DNA of 64,000 nucleotides from NCBI RefSeq assembly GCF_001298735.1, contig NZ_CYSP01000012.1, forward strand, positions 62,001 through 126,000, given 5' to 3'. A program made the position numbers and the translations under genes. This DNA is from Propionispora sp. 2/2-37. Its GTDB lineage: Bacteria; Bacillota; Negativicutes; Propionisporales; Propionisporaceae. The notes under the pieces were generated by a model. The model saw only the letters and a program-made list of their open reading frames with translations. It was not told the DNA's origin and did not search any database. This document shows positions 25,397 through 34,139 of the stretch, piece by piece (the first letter of the stretch is position 1; each line of letters begins with the position of its first letter).

Positions 25397-26029
25397 CTAT
25401 TTTTTTCTCGTCTTATCAATTTGCATACGAATCTGTTTTGCATTTTCCATGATTTCTTCCTTAGTACCTTTCATCAGTAAACCACCAACACCAAGACATT
25501 CACAACCCGCACGTATCCATTCCGGAATATTAGCAACGGTAACTCCACCGCTTGCCAAAATCGGCATGTACGGTATCGGTGTCTTGAATATACTAATCAG
25601 CTTTGGCCCATAAAAATTAGAAATGGGAAAGGCTTTGATCATAGAAGCACCTGCTTCCAACGCTTTAACGGCTTCCGTAACGGAGGTGCATCCCGGCATA
25701 TACGGAATCATATATCGATTACATACGCGCGCCACTTCCTTGCTAAAGTTTGGTGCAATCACAAATTTGGCGCCGGCAATAATGGCCAGGCGGGCTGTTT
25801 CTCCGTCCAATACCGTTCCTGCTCCGGCAATCAGTTTATCCCCGAATGTCTCGATTAAGGCACGAATTACGTCGCTGGCATTCGGCAGTGTATAACTGAT
25901 CTCCATAACATCCACACCGCCAGCCAGACAGCCTTCCGCAATTTCAATCCCCCGCTCAACCGTCTCGGTTCTGACAATCGCCATCGCTCCTGTCGCTTCA
26001 ATATGGTTCAATATACTGGGTTTTAACAT
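25397..26029 (-). CDS. KDPG/KDPGal-type 2-keto-3-deoxy-6-phospho aldolase
   Basis: A 210-residue class I aldolase that splits a 2-keto-3-deoxy-6-phosphosugar acid into pyruvate and glyceraldehyde-3-phosphate. The Schiff-base lysine is in GASMIKAFPISNFYG, the catalytic Glu in GGVDVMEISYTLPNA, and ASGGVTVANIPEWIRAGCEC forms the phosphate site. It is the last gene of the IIA-IIB-IIC-SIS-DapA operon; ATG 26029 follows the DapA-like stop by 12 bp with GGGGGT as SD. The pathway position implies the imported sugar is turned into a KDPG-type intermediate. Entner-Doudoroff, galactonate or amino-sugar-acid routes all use this family. Confidence 0.9.
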   Translation of the reverse strand: MLKPSILNHIEATGAMAIVRTETVERGIEIAEGCLAGGVDVMEISYTLPNASDVIRALIETFGDKLIAGAGTVLDGETARLAIIAGAKFVIAPNFSKEVARVCNRYMIPYMPGCTSVTEAVKALEAGASMIKAFPISNFYGPKLISIFKTPIPYMPILASGGVTVANIPEWIRAGCECLGVGGLLMKGTKEEIMENAKQIRMQIDKTRKK

Positions 26030-26041
26030 GCCAATACCCCC

Positions 26042-26932
26042 TTATCCCGAATGCCGGAGCTGATAATATGCCAGCATTTTTTTAATTTTTTCATCAATTT
26101 CCGGTGTTGTTTTACTCACAGGATAACGTGCTGCCCCCACATCAATACCCGCCAAAGTCACAGCCCGCTTAATCATCGACGGAACTGTCCCCAGCTTTAA
26201 AACTGCCCGCAAGGCTTCGATTTCGCCCTGTTTTTTTTGCGCACTCTCCAAGTTTCCCTCCATAAAATAGCGGTAGATGGCAATATCAATATCCGCCAAT
26301 AAGTTACTGGTGGCTGCAATGGCACCGGCCGCACCTGCTTGAAGCGCTTTCAGTATCAGTGAATCCGAGCCCGATAAAACGCTAAAATTCATTCCCCGGC
26401 TCAAATGAACATAAGCTTCCAGGTTGTGAATATCCCCGCTGCTATCCTTAATACCGATAATATTATCCACTTTGGCTAATTCCTGCACACTCTCCGGCTC
26501 TATATTAATCCCCGTATTCTTAGGAATGTTATAGAGCAGCACCGGTAAATTCACATTGGCAGCAATCCGTTTGTAATGCTCTACTAACTCGCTCTGTTTT
26601 ATCGGCACCAAAAATGGAGTGATAACGGATAAAGCATCCACTCCTGTTGTTTCCATACGTTTAGATAATTCAACTACCTGCGTTGTACTGTTGCCGCCGG
26701 TCCCTGCATAAACAGGTACACGTTTGTCAACTGCTTTAACAACGACTTGAGCAAATTCCACCTTTTCATCATCGGTCATCACATGAAATTCTCCATTAGT
26801 TCCTAAAATGAAAATTCCATCTACACCCTTCAGGATGAGTTTATCTACCAGCTGCTTTGTTGCCTGCCGATTGATGCGTTGCTGTCCGTCAAACGGAGTC
26901 ACCATCGCCGTAATCATGCCTTTTACCTTCAT
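26042..26932 (-). CDS. DapA/NanA-family lyase (dihydrodipicolinate synthase superfamily)
   Basis: A 296-residue TIM-barrel class I lyase. The Schiff-base Lys is in VDNIIGIKDSSGDIHN, the catalytic Tyr in LPVLLYNIPKNTGIN, and GTNGEFHVMTDDEKVE matches the G-T-T/N-G-E motif. The family includes DapA (lysine synthesis), N-acetylneuraminate lyase and 2-keto-3-deoxy-sugar-acid aldolases/dehydratases (YagE, KdgA-like). Gene context with a PTS, SIS and a KDPG aldolase argues for a sugar catabolic role rather than lysine synthesis. The start 26932 is 4 bp after the SIS stop; GAAGGA is the SD. Confidence 0.85.
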   Translation of the reverse strand: MKVKGMITAMVTPFDGQQRINRQATKQLVDKLILKGVDGIFILGTNGEFHVMTDDEKVEFAQVVVKAVDKRVPVYAGTGGNSTTQVVELSKRMETTGVDALSVITPFLVPIKQSELVEHYKRIAANVNLPVLLYNIPKNTGINIEPESVQELAKVDNIIGIKDSSGDIHNLEAYVHLSRGMNFSVLSGSDSLILKALQAGAAGAIAATSNLLADIDIAIYRYFMEGNLESAQKKQGEIEALRAVLKLGTVPSMIKRAVTLAGIDVGAARYPVSKTTPEIDEKIKKMLAYYQLRHSG

Positions 26933-26936
26933 ACTC

Positions 26937-27551
26937 TCACATTCCTTCGCATATTGACTTCCCAATGGCTCCGGCCGGATGCCATTTCACATATTGTTTC
27001 ACATCCAAATTTTTTTCGTATTGCAGCAGCACACTCAAACATTGCAGCACAATGATTTCGGTTAAAATCGATGTACGCGGCGGCTTATTAAGCGCGTCGC
27101 CTTCCTGAGTCACGCCGGCAAACAAGGTCGCATCTCCCTGTCTTGCCAGCCAGGACTCTTTGTTGCCTGTTACGGCAATAATCTTAGCGCCGTTATTCTT
27201 CAATGCGTTTACGGTAACCCGCAGTTCATTTGTCTCACCGCTGTTACTGATGACAATAACCACATCCCCGGCAGCAACCTGTCCCGAAGATCCGTGAACC
27301 GCTTCCGTTCCATCCAATTCATACGCTGCCGTTCCCGTTGATGATAATAAAGCGGCGATATACCCTGCCACATGCCCAGGCTTTCCTATCCCTGTTACGT
27401 GAACGCGATTTTTATTTTTCTCAGCATCGATTATTAATTGTTTAACCGCTTCAATACTTTCTATATCCAGCCGCTTAATAAACGTGTCAACCTCATTCAT
27501 AGAAATCATCACATACTTCTGCAGCGCTTCCTTACCGCTTCCAGTCATCAT
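26937..27551 (-). CDS. SIS-domain sugar isomerase/phosphosugar-binding protein
   Basis: A 204-residue single SIS domain of KpsF/GutQ type without the CBS domains that normally follow. Motifs: HVTGIGKPGHVAGYIAALLS, the phosphate loop VIVISNSGETNELRVTVNAL and IIAVTGNKESWLARQGD. KpsF/GutQ interconvert ribulose-5-P and arabinose-5-P, but short SIS proteins in PTS operons act on many phosphosugars. ATG 27551 (or the following ATG) has GGGGGT upstream. It is placed between the PTS IIC and the DapA-like gene, so it probably isomerises or de-aminates the incoming sugar phosphate; this is inference. Confidence 0.82.
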   Translation of the reverse strand: MMTGSGKEALQKYVMISMNEVDTFIKRLDIESIEAVKQLIIDAEKNKNRVHVTGIGKPGHVAGYIAALLSSTGTAAYELDGTEAVHGSSGQVAAGDVVIVISNSGETNELRVTVNALKNNGAKIIAVTGNKESWLARQGDATLFAGVTQEGDALNKPPRTSILTEIIVLQCLSVLLQYEKNLDVKQYVKWHPAGAIGKSICEGM

Positions 27552-27605
27552 ACCTACCCCCTTAAAACAACCTGCTTTCACGCGTATTTTTATATTGAAC
27601 ACAAT

Positions 27606-28868
27606 TTAATGAAAACTACCCAGTATATTATTGAGGATCATCCCGACAATATTATAATCAACATTCGGGAAGGTTGACCCCAGCACTCCCATCTCGCCAA
27701 ATAACGGATATAATACACAAGGAAGGAAAGCCAGCAATAACCCAACGACAAAGGAACCAAGCATGGCTCCTCTCCAGCCGCCATAGGCATTGCCAAAAAC
27801 GCCTGCCGTACCGCCGGAGAAGAAGCAGATATGTGCAGCCGGAATAATGACAACCGGGAATTTAAAAACGACCATTGTGACGATGGCAATCAAACCTGCC
27901 GCATAAGAGCAAAGAAACCCGACGATGACCGCCGTCGGCGCGTAGGGGAATACGGTCGGCACATCCAAAGCCGGACGGGAGCCGGGGATAAATTTTTCCG
28001 AAATAGCAACAAATGCCGCCGTAATTTCACCTAAGAACATCCGCACACCTGTCATCAGAACCGACATTCCGGCTGTAAACCAAAGCGCCTGCAATGCCGG
28101 AAATACCAGCCAATGTGTCGATCCGGCCAATTTCGAAACAATCTGCGGACCTGCTGCCAAAGCCGAACTATAAAACAATAACAACATTACCACTGCGCAG
28201 CCCATCAAAAAGTCGCGGAAAAAGGACAGCCATGCCGGAAATTTAATATCTTCTGTAGTTTGATCACCCCATTTGGCAAAGAACAATTTGCCAATATAAC
28301 CGGATAAAGCATAACCCAGCATGTTGAAATGGCCGATGGCCTGCTCATCATGGCCGGTCATCTTACGCATAAACGGCTGACAAAGCTGTGGTAAAAAAGC
28401 AGAGCAGAAGCCTAAAATAATACCGCCTGTCAGAATCGCAACAGTGTCACTAAAACCATAAAATTTTAAAATCAGACCCAATACACAGGCAAAAAACAAG
28501 CTATGCCCGCCAGTAAAAAAAACATTTTTAAATCTTGTAATGCGTGCAAACACAAGGTTCATAATGAATCCCGAAATCAAGATGGATGACGTTACAAAGC
28601 CATATGTACCTTGGGCCAGAGCGGTAGCCGCTTCCGGTGATGTAATGACACCCGAGATATGGAACCCCTTCTGAAACATTTCATTGAAATTTTTTAATGC
28701 TCCGGTCATCGTTCCGGCCCCAATACCAAAAATCAGAAAACCAATAGCTGTCTTAGCTGCTCCGGTAAATACCTCTGTTCCCGATTTTTTCTGCGCAAGC
28801 AATCCAATAAGAGCGACCAAACCCAGCATCATCGCCGGATTACTCAATAAACTAACGATAAAGTCCAT
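27606..28868 (-). CDS. PTS EIIC, UlaA/SgaT (ascorbate-GAT) family
   Basis: A 420-residue membrane permease of the phosphotransferase system in the L-ascorbate/galactitol (AG) superfamily. About 11 TM helices. Features: VALIGLLAQKKSGTEVFTGA and TAIGFLIFGIGAGTMTGALK near the start, and the later GGHSLFFACVLGLILKFYGF. UlaA moves ascorbate; relatives carry other sugars. Together with the separate IIB (29040) and IIA (29333) it makes a complete EII. ATG 28868 follows GGGAGG. The 171-bp gap to the IIB gene holds no gene. The substrate is likely an acidic or modified sugar, given the downstream aldolases. Confidence 0.9.
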   Translation of the reverse strand: MDFIVSLLSNPAMMLGLVALIGLLAQKKSGTEVFTGAAKTAIGFLIFGIGAGTMTGALKNFNEMFQKGFHISGVITSPEAATALAQGTYGFVTSSILISGFIMNLVFARITRFKNVFFTGGHSLFFACVLGLILKFYGFSDTVAILTGGIILGFCSAFLPQLCQPFMRKMTGHDEQAIGHFNMLGYALSGYIGKLFFAKWGDQTTEDIKFPAWLSFFRDFLMGCAVVMLLLFYSSALAAGPQIVSKLAGSTHWLVFPALQALWFTAGMSVLMTGVRMFLGEITAAFVAISEKFIPGSRPALDVPTVFPYAPTAVIVGFLCSYAAGLIAIVTMVVFKFPVVIIPAAHICFFSGGTAGVFGNAYGGWRGAMLGSFVVGLLLAFLPCVLYPLFGEMGVLGSTFPNVDYNIVGMILNNILGSFH

Positions 28869-29039
28869 GACTTCTGCCTCCCACATTATGAAAACTTTTT
28901 ATTAACATACCTTTCTAATTTTATTTACCTTTTGTAAATTAGCAGCCTTCAAAAGCTGTTACACTTAACAAGCTTACTCCCAGGCCGGCATCCGGCTGTT
29001 ACAAACCAATTTTCTTCTAGCACAGGTGTTCTTCCAGTC

Positions 29040-29327
29040 CTACCTGGCCTCGGCCAGAAAAGCATTCAATTTGGCCAGAATTTCCGCCTTGTTCATAATA
29101 TTGTCAATACCAATGATTTTCTGTGGCAAATTCTTTGCTTCCAATTCTTTGGCAACATCGCTCAACGTAATGATGATTCCGCCGTTAAAGCCCACTATGG
29201 AATCAAGCGAGCCGTGCTCAATGGTAATCGGCAGTTTGTTTTCAGTGATCACCTGATTTAATTTAATCTTCAGCATCAGACTTGATCCTACGCCTGCCCG
29301 GCAGGCAACCAATCCTTTAAATGACAT
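29040..29327 (-). CDS. PTS EIIB (lactose/cellobiose-ascorbate type)
   Basis: A 95-residue cytoplasmic phosphocarrier. The phospho-cysteine loop is VACRAGVGSSLMLKIKLNQV, matching UlaB/SgaB (P-loop C-x-x-G-x-G-S-S). It takes phosphate from the IIA at 29333 and phosphorylates the sugar as it passes through the UlaA-like IIC. ATG 29327 is favoured, with AAGGGTG 7 nt upstream; the in-frame GTG 29336 overlaps the SD. The start overlaps the IIA stop region, showing tight coupling. Confidence 0.92.
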   Translation of the reverse strand: MSFKGLVACRAGVGSSLMLKIKLNQVITENKLPITIEHGSLDSIVGFNGGIIITLSDVAKELEAKNLPQKIIGIDNIMNKAEILAKLNAFLAEAR

Positions 29328-29332
29328 TTTCT

Positions 29333-29788
29333 TCACCCTTCTTTTTGTAAATTTTTAATATATTGAATGACCTCAAACGCTTCTGTCGTATGATCCAGCA
29401 ATTCATAAAAATCTTTGCGCTCCAATAGCGCCATCAAATCTGCTAAAGCGCTGATATGACTGTCACTATCCCTGGCACTCAGGCAAAACAAATATTTGAC
29501 CGGGTCGTTTTCCCTGTTCCCAAAGGCAACCGGCTGTTTAAGTGTCGCAATTCCGATGGCGCTTTTAAGTGCACCGGCCTCAGACCGTGCATGCGGCAGG
29601 GCAACATGTTTCGTGATGACAATATACGGTCCGCTTTCTTTAACCGTCTCTATGATCGCCTCAATGTAGGATGGTTTAATTTTTCCATTTTTTAGCAATA
29701 CGCCTGCAGCTTTACGGATTGCATCTTCCCAGTCTTTTGCATCGATATTCAGGCAGACAAGTTCTTCGCTGGTTAAATCTTCTAACAT
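29333..29788 (-). CDS. PTS EIIA (mannitol/fructose, UlaC-like)
   Basis: A 151-residue EIIA_2 domain. The active histidine lies in KHVALPHARSEAGALKSAIG, the standard 'H-x-x-x-P-H' motif. It accepts phosphate from HPr and hands it to the neighbouring EIIB. ATG 29788 follows GAGGGAG at some distance. The PRD regulator lies 20 bp upstream, so regulator and PTS form one transcription unit, as in many levR/mtlR-type operons. Confidence 0.92.
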   Translation of the reverse strand: MLEDLTSEELVCLNIDAKDWEDAIRKAAGVLLKNGKIKPSYIEAIIETVKESGPYIVITKHVALPHARSEAGALKSAIGIATLKQPVAFGNRENDPVKYLFCLSARDSDSHISALADLMALLERKDFYELLDHTTEAFEVIQYIKNLQKEG

Positions 29789-29808
29789 CCTGTGTTTAGC
29801 TCCCTCTT

Positions 29809-31758
29809 CTAGTATTGTTCTAGTTTTTCCATCAACACTTCAAATTTTGGATTTTTAATCAACGTATGTATACCAAAGTCGCTGATAAAATGCCGGTATA
29901 ATCTCTCAAAAACCGGTTCCCATGCCCGGCATTTACTTTTCGGAATACTCAGGAGAAACACAACCTGTACCTTTTCTTTATCCCAATGAATCGGCTTTTC
30001 CAGTACAGCCACAGCAATGACCGCTTCTTCGCCATGATTTTCCAGCGCATGGGGAATGGCAATCAAACTTCCCAGTTCCGTTGACGCCATCTTTTCTCTC
30101 ACAAATACCGATTTTTTTCCGATTTGATCGATATATCCCTTTTTCAGCATCACATCCGTCAATTTTTCCAGGACGTCCATCCTGGTATTTGCTTTTAACT
30201 TTGGGAAAAATAAATCTTTGCGAAAAAAATGCTCATGATATTCTGCTCCTTTTCCCATAATGATTGTTTCTATTCTGCCAAGATCCTCTTTCGTCAAAAT
30301 CGGCTCCACCTGGATAATCTTTTCTGACTGGATTCCCCGGATTGGAACGGTCGTAAAGATAAAATCAACATTGTTAACTGATTCTTCTGTTATTTCATAA
30401 AGCGGACTGACCTTCACAATCTGCAGCTGCCTGCCAAATTTTCTTTGCAATTTACTCTTCACAAACATCGCGGTGGAGAGACCGGTTCCGCAGGCGATGA
30501 TTGCTGTCATCGCCGCCTTTGCATTACCCTTGTACCGTTCCATGGCTGCGCCGAAATGAATGGCCAGAAAACCCATTTCGTTTTCATTGGTTTGCAGTTT
30601 TTCCTGTTTTGCCAGTACTTCACTGGCAATCACCGCCATCTCAAAGGCCAACGGGTAATTTTTTTTAATAGGAGCCAGAATCTCATTGCGAATATTCATA
30701 TTAAATTTTAAGCGGTTAACGGCCGCTCCTAAATGGATCATTAATCCGGAAATTAATTCTTCATCTTCCGACAAATCAATTCCAATATCCGCTTGAATTT
30801 TTGTCAAAATACTGTCAACCAGTATCCGGTATTCCCGTTTAACCTGCGTATCTTCTTCATGATCCAGTTTCTTGCTGGATATAAAATGTTGTGTCAAATA
30901 ATAAACCTCATTGGTGATATTAATATGTAGCCGGTTCAAAATCACAGCTATCACTTCCTGCGCTACGGCAAAGTAGGCTGATTCTTCTAAATTGGTCATC
31001 TCTTCGCGGCTGTATTCTGTCGTATTTTTACTGTCTGCCCGTTTCAGCGTAATCATAAGGTGCACCAATAAATTCTTGAAAGCAATATCGGTCAGGGGGA
31101 TATTGTATTTTTGAATAACCTCAAGCATAATTTGTTGTACTTTATTAATTTCCTCCAGTGAAAAGACATGGCGGTAAAACCCGTTTTGGGTCAAATCGAC
31201 TAATTCGTTGCTGTTAAAAATATATTCCGACATACAATAACGGATTTGGGCTTCATCTCCTTTAATGCCAATACCCTTTATGCGGTCAGTTGTAATTTCC
31301 ATACTGAACCGGCGCAAGCTTTTTTTGATGTCTTTCATGTATTTCTTTAATGTCGAAAGACTAATGAAGAGTTCATCAGCCAACTCCGACTCCGTGACGC
31401 CCCTCTGGTGTAAAGAGTTCAGCAGAATTTCCGCTATAATAAAGGAAATCCTGTCATTGTGATCAGAAGGAATGATAGGGTTCTTTAGCCAGACTTTCCC
31501 GCCTTCTCCACCCTGTACCTTTCTAAACGCCGCATAACGATCCTCATCATGGATTTTCATCATATACCCGACACCGGGTTCCGGCCGGATTTCCGCTCCC
31601 TGTCCCTTAAGCAGGGCATTGCACTCTTTAATATCATTGCGGATCGTTCTTGAACTCACACCAATTAAAGCCGCCATACTGGCACTATCAAGTACTTTTT
31701 TTTCCGTATCAAACAGTTCGAGTATTTTTAAAACCCTTTTGTTTTGAATCTCCAACAC
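29809..31758 (-). CDS. PRD-domain transcriptional activator with EIIB/EIIA modules
   Basis: A 649-residue BglG/MtlR-type regulator, probably the activator of the ula-like PTS operon. N-terminal HTH domains (LNIG-like: SMAALIGVSSRTIRNDIKEC near 28-47; a second winged HTH at about 100-150), then two PTS-regulation domains with conserved His residues. A GatB-like EIIB module follows (IACGTGLSTAMFVKSKLQRK) and a C-terminal EIIA_2 module with SLIAIPHALENHGEEA. Such proteins are switched by phosphorylation from HPr and the operon's own EII, so they sense sugar flux. GTG 31758 has GAGGTG upstream. It is the first gene of a seven-gene operon. Confidence 0.92.
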   Translation of the reverse strand: MLEIQNKRVLKILELFDTEKKVLDSASMAALIGVSSRTIRNDIKECNALLKGQGAEIRPEPGVGYMMKIHDEDRYAAFRKVQGGEGGKVWLKNPIIPSDHNDRISFIIAEILLNSLHQRGVTESELADELFISLSTLKKYMKDIKKSLRRFSMEITTDRIKGIGIKGDEAQIRYCMSEYIFNSNELVDLTQNGFYRHVFSLEEINKVQQIMLEVIQKYNIPLTDIAFKNLLVHLMITLKRADSKNTTEYSREEMTNLEESAYFAVAQEVIAVILNRLHINITNEVYYLTQHFISSKKLDHEEDTQVKREYRILVDSILTKIQADIGIDLSEDEELISGLMIHLGAAVNRLKFNMNIRNEILAPIKKNYPLAFEMAVIASEVLAKQEKLQTNENEMGFLAIHFGAAMERYKGNAKAAMTAIIACGTGLSTAMFVKSKLQRKFGRQLQIVKVSPLYEITEESVNNVDFIFTTVPIRGIQSEKIIQVEPILTKEDLGRIETIIMGKGAEYHEHFFRKDLFFPKLKANTRMDVLEKLTDVMLKKGYIDQIGKKSVFVREKMASTELGSLIAIPHALENHGEEAVIAVAVLEKPIHWDKEKVQVVFLLSIPKSKCRAWEPVFERLYRHFISDFGIHTLIKNPKFEVLMEKLEQY

Positions 31759-31820
31759 TTTACACCTCGCTTGCTACAAGTTCATTATATGGTCATCTCA
31801 GGATTTCACCTAGACATTTA

Positions 31821-31841
31821 ACTTCCGCAGCCTGCGGAAGT
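31821..31841. promoter_or_regulatory. 21-bp palindrome upstream of the PRD activator
   Basis: ACTTCCGCAG (31821-31830) and CTGCGGAAGT (31832-31841) with a single central base, 63 bp upstream of the PRD start. Probably an operator for the PTS operon, possibly the PRD activator's own site. Confidence 0.5.
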
Positions 31842-31898
31842 ATATATTAAGACCTGCAAATTTCCATGCCTGACCGCCTTTTTACAAATTTATTCGAC

Positions 31899-31955
31899 AA
31901 AAAAAATGGAACTATTGCCTATATCGATGAAAATCGACTTGTTCAATAGTTCCAT
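31899..31955 (-). terminator. Long-stem terminator after the manA relic
   Basis: ATGGAACTATTG (31906-31917) pairs with CAATAGTTCCAT (31944-31955), with an inner TCGAT/ATCGA hairpin. On the minus strand eight T residues follow (31906-31899). Confidence 0.85.
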
Positions 31956-32023
31956 CTTTTATTCAGGAACAATAGCATGTCCCTGTTCTCTTTTTGTAAA
32001 ACCAACTGCAACACCTGTCAGGA

Positions 32024-32584
32024 TCAATAGCCCTCTGCTTTTTGCCAAATCCGCAGCAAATCAAGCTCCCCCCTAAGGTCGACCGCTTCCAAGCCTGCCG
32101 GTACTAAAACCGTGTCACCGGCCTGCACCGGAGTCCCCACTCCATTACCCGTCACCTGTCCCTTTCCCCGTAAAACGCAGTACACCAGAAAGCAGCCTTC
32201 CGGGTAGTCCCGTGTCCCTTGGGTTACCTGCCACGGCGCACTACGGCTTCCATTTTCCCGCCGGCAACCGCCTGTAAAAGTTCCTCCCGGCTGACCGCTG
32301 CGGCCAGTCCGTAGATGATTTCCGCTCCCGGCTCCGCCTGTACTACATACCAGGCTTCCGCACAGGCTTTGCCTAACATGCTTTCCGGCTGCTGTTCGAT
32401 GCCTTCCTGCAGGGTTTTCCCGCGCCAGCTTCCGTTGCTGATGCGGCTCATCCCCTGTGGATGTACTGATTTCCCAGCTTTCCCCGACCTGCGGGGAGGG
32501 CAGTTTTCTGCCAAACAGCCTTGCCAGGGCCTGCCCTCCCCAGATCAGTTCTTTATAAATAGGTTCAAATTTTAAAGGATACAC
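32024..32584 (-). pseudogene. manA: Class I mannose-6-phosphate isomerase with two deletions and frameshifts
   Basis: The head in one frame, YPLKFEPIYKELIWGGQALA ... GESWEIS (32584 to about 32460), is the ManA start. The sequence then shifts frame to HPQGMSRISNGSWRGKTLQE, EQQPESMLG, and jumps to ACAEAWYVVQAEPGAEIIYG and AVAGGKMEAVVRR (to 32224). It returns to the first frame as YPEGCFLVYCVLRGKGQV ... DTVLVPAGLEAV to the stop at 32024. The zinc/active-site segments (QVHPDD, and the HAxGxG stretch) are missing. Two internal deletions of roughly 45 and 100 residues plus frameshifts are inferred. The gene had closed the mannose-lyxose-type operon. A good terminator remains. Confidence 0.85.
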
Positions 32585-32628
32585 GCTAAGCTCCTCCTAC
32601 AACCAAACATCAGATCCCTCTCATAGGC

Positions 32629-33165
32629 CTAACGGTCAGCCGGTGTGCGTTTCATATACGGATTAGTATAAATATCAGTTGCATCATCGCTAGGGGAAGA
32701 GAATTCACTTACAATGGCTCCTTCAGCTCCAGCCTGAAACCAATGGCGTGTATTGGGCTGAATGGTATATTGTTCCCCAGGATTGAGTACGATTTCATGC
32801 ATTACCGTATACCATTGCTTATTTTTTTCCGGAACTTTACCTTGAATCGCTTCCGTTGCTTCTCCTTCTACATAGAGAAATACTTTTCCATACCGGCACC
32901 GAAAGGTTTCCATCTTGCCCGGTGTTCCATCCGGTCGCGTTGGATGCCGGTGTTCCAGACAGGTTTGATGCGGTAATAACACCAGATCTTTGGCGCAATA
33001 CCGGTCCGTATTGATATAAATAACAATTTCCATGCCTTCTTCATACACATTGCCCATGCCAAAATCGGTGTATTCCATTTTTCTTTTTTCCTTATTAGTT
33101 AACACAATGTGTGCTTTTTCAAACATGCCTTCCACTTCATCTCTTAGCTTATCATCTACAAGCAC
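32629..33165 (-). CDS. D-lyxose/D-mannose ketol-isomerase (cupin type)
   Basis: A 178-residue cupin isomerase that interconverts D-lyxose and D-xylulose (also D-mannose and D-fructose). Metal ligands are visible: CLEHRHP (two His), GKMETFRCRYG (Glu) and PNTRHWFQAG (His). Length and motifs match the D-lyxose ketol-isomerase family, and no extra domain is present. The GTG start at 33165 overlaps the aldolase stop by 10 bp and has AAGGAGG upstream, so both are co-translated. In context it probably prepares an incoming sugar for, or links it with, the PTS/aldolase pathway. Confidence 0.88.
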   Translation of the reverse strand: MLVDDKLRDEVEGMFEKAHIVLTNKEKRKMEYTDFGMGNVYEEGMEIVIYINTDRYCAKDLVLLPHQTCLEHRHPTRPDGTPGKMETFRCRYGKVFLYVEGEATEAIQGKVPEKNKQWYTVMHEIVLNPGEQYTIQPNTRHWFQAGAEGAIVSEFSSPSDDATDIYTNPYMKRTPADR

Positions 33166-34040
33166 TTATTTCCCCTCCTTACATAGCAGTCTGCTTTACC
33201 AATGGAATCAAATAAATTCATCTTGAAGCGAACTACTTTTTTCGTTGCTTCGAGACAGGTAGGATAAATCTGGTTCGGTTCCCACCATTTTTGTTCTGAC
33301 AAAACTCTTCGGCATTCTTGATAAAAAGCAAATTTAATGTCACTGGAAATGTTAATTTTTTGTACACCAAGTTTTACTGCCTCGGCAATTTCTCTATCCG
33401 GGTTAGCGGACCCGCCGTGCAGGACAATCGGCACATCCAGTTTCGCTGTTATTTCCTGCAAGATATTCATTTGTAATTCGGGTGCTACTCCTTTAGGATA
33501 AATTCCATGTGCCGTTCCGATCGCAACCGCCAGAGAATCCACTCCGGTTTTTTCAACAAAATCTTTCGCTTGTACCGGATCGGTATACGTAATTTTGCTA
33601 ACGCCGCCTTCTATGGAAGTTCCGGTATTTCCGATAGTCCCCAGTTCCCCTTCAACCGCCACATTGACCGCATGAGCGGTTTCCACGACTTTCCGGGTCA
33701 GCACGATATTTTCTTCATAAGAAAGACACGATCCATCAATCATAACCGAGTTAAATCCTACCTGAATGGCATGGATGATATCTTCAAAAGAACTGCCGTG
33801 ATCCAGATGCACGACAAACGGTACCGGACTTTTCTCCACGCGTTCCAACACATAGGCCATAAATTCATCCGTAATAAACTTCAATTCATCTGGATGGATG
33901 GCAATAATAGCCGGCGAGTTGGCGGCTTCCGCTTCATCGGCAACCGCTTTCAGCAAAGCGCTGGACGAAACATTAAATGCTCCCACGGCAAACTTTTCTT
34001 TTTGCGCTACTTTCAGTAATTCTTGCATCGTAACTAACAT
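33156..34040 (-). CDS. Class II ketose-bisphosphate aldolase
   Basis: A 294-residue zinc-dependent aldolase of the FbaA/GatY/KbaY/IolJ family. Visible motifs: HLDHGSSFEDIIHAIQVGFN (zinc His), [47 protein letters not shown] and VQKINISSDIKF. It cleaves a ketose phosphate into DHAP plus an aldehyde. No kinase gene is in this operon, so the true substrate may be a ketose-1-phosphate made directly by the PTS, or a bisphosphate supplied by a kinase elsewhere. The ATG 34040 has GGAGGG 7 nt upstream. It follows the fructose-type IIC by 99 bp. Confidence 0.92.
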   Translation of the reverse strand: MLVTMQELLKVAQKEKFAVGAFNVSSSALLKAVADEAEAANSPAIIAIHPDELKFITDEFMAYVLERVEKSPVPFVVHLDHGSSFEDIIHAIQVGFNSVMIDGSCLSYEENIVLTRKVVETAHAVNVAVEGELGTIGNTGTSIEGGVSKITYTDPVQAKDFVEKTGVDSLAVAIGTAHGIYPKGVAPELQMNILQEITAKLDVPIVLHGGSANPDREIAEAVKLGVQKINISSDIKFAFYQECRRVLSEQKWWEPNQIYPTCLEATKKVVRFKMNLFDSIGKADCYVRRGNKCL

Positions 34041-34139
34041 ATAGACACCCTCCCAATTGAATATACACAGCCTCTAGTGATACCATATGTAATACAAAAT
34101 ACAGAATATCAAATACACTTTTAATTATTATCATTCCTC

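Noticed and set aside
32224..32514. 96-codon open frame overlapping manA in another frame
   Set aside because: It is not a separate gene; its residues are the middle part of the same broken mannose-6-phosphate isomerase.
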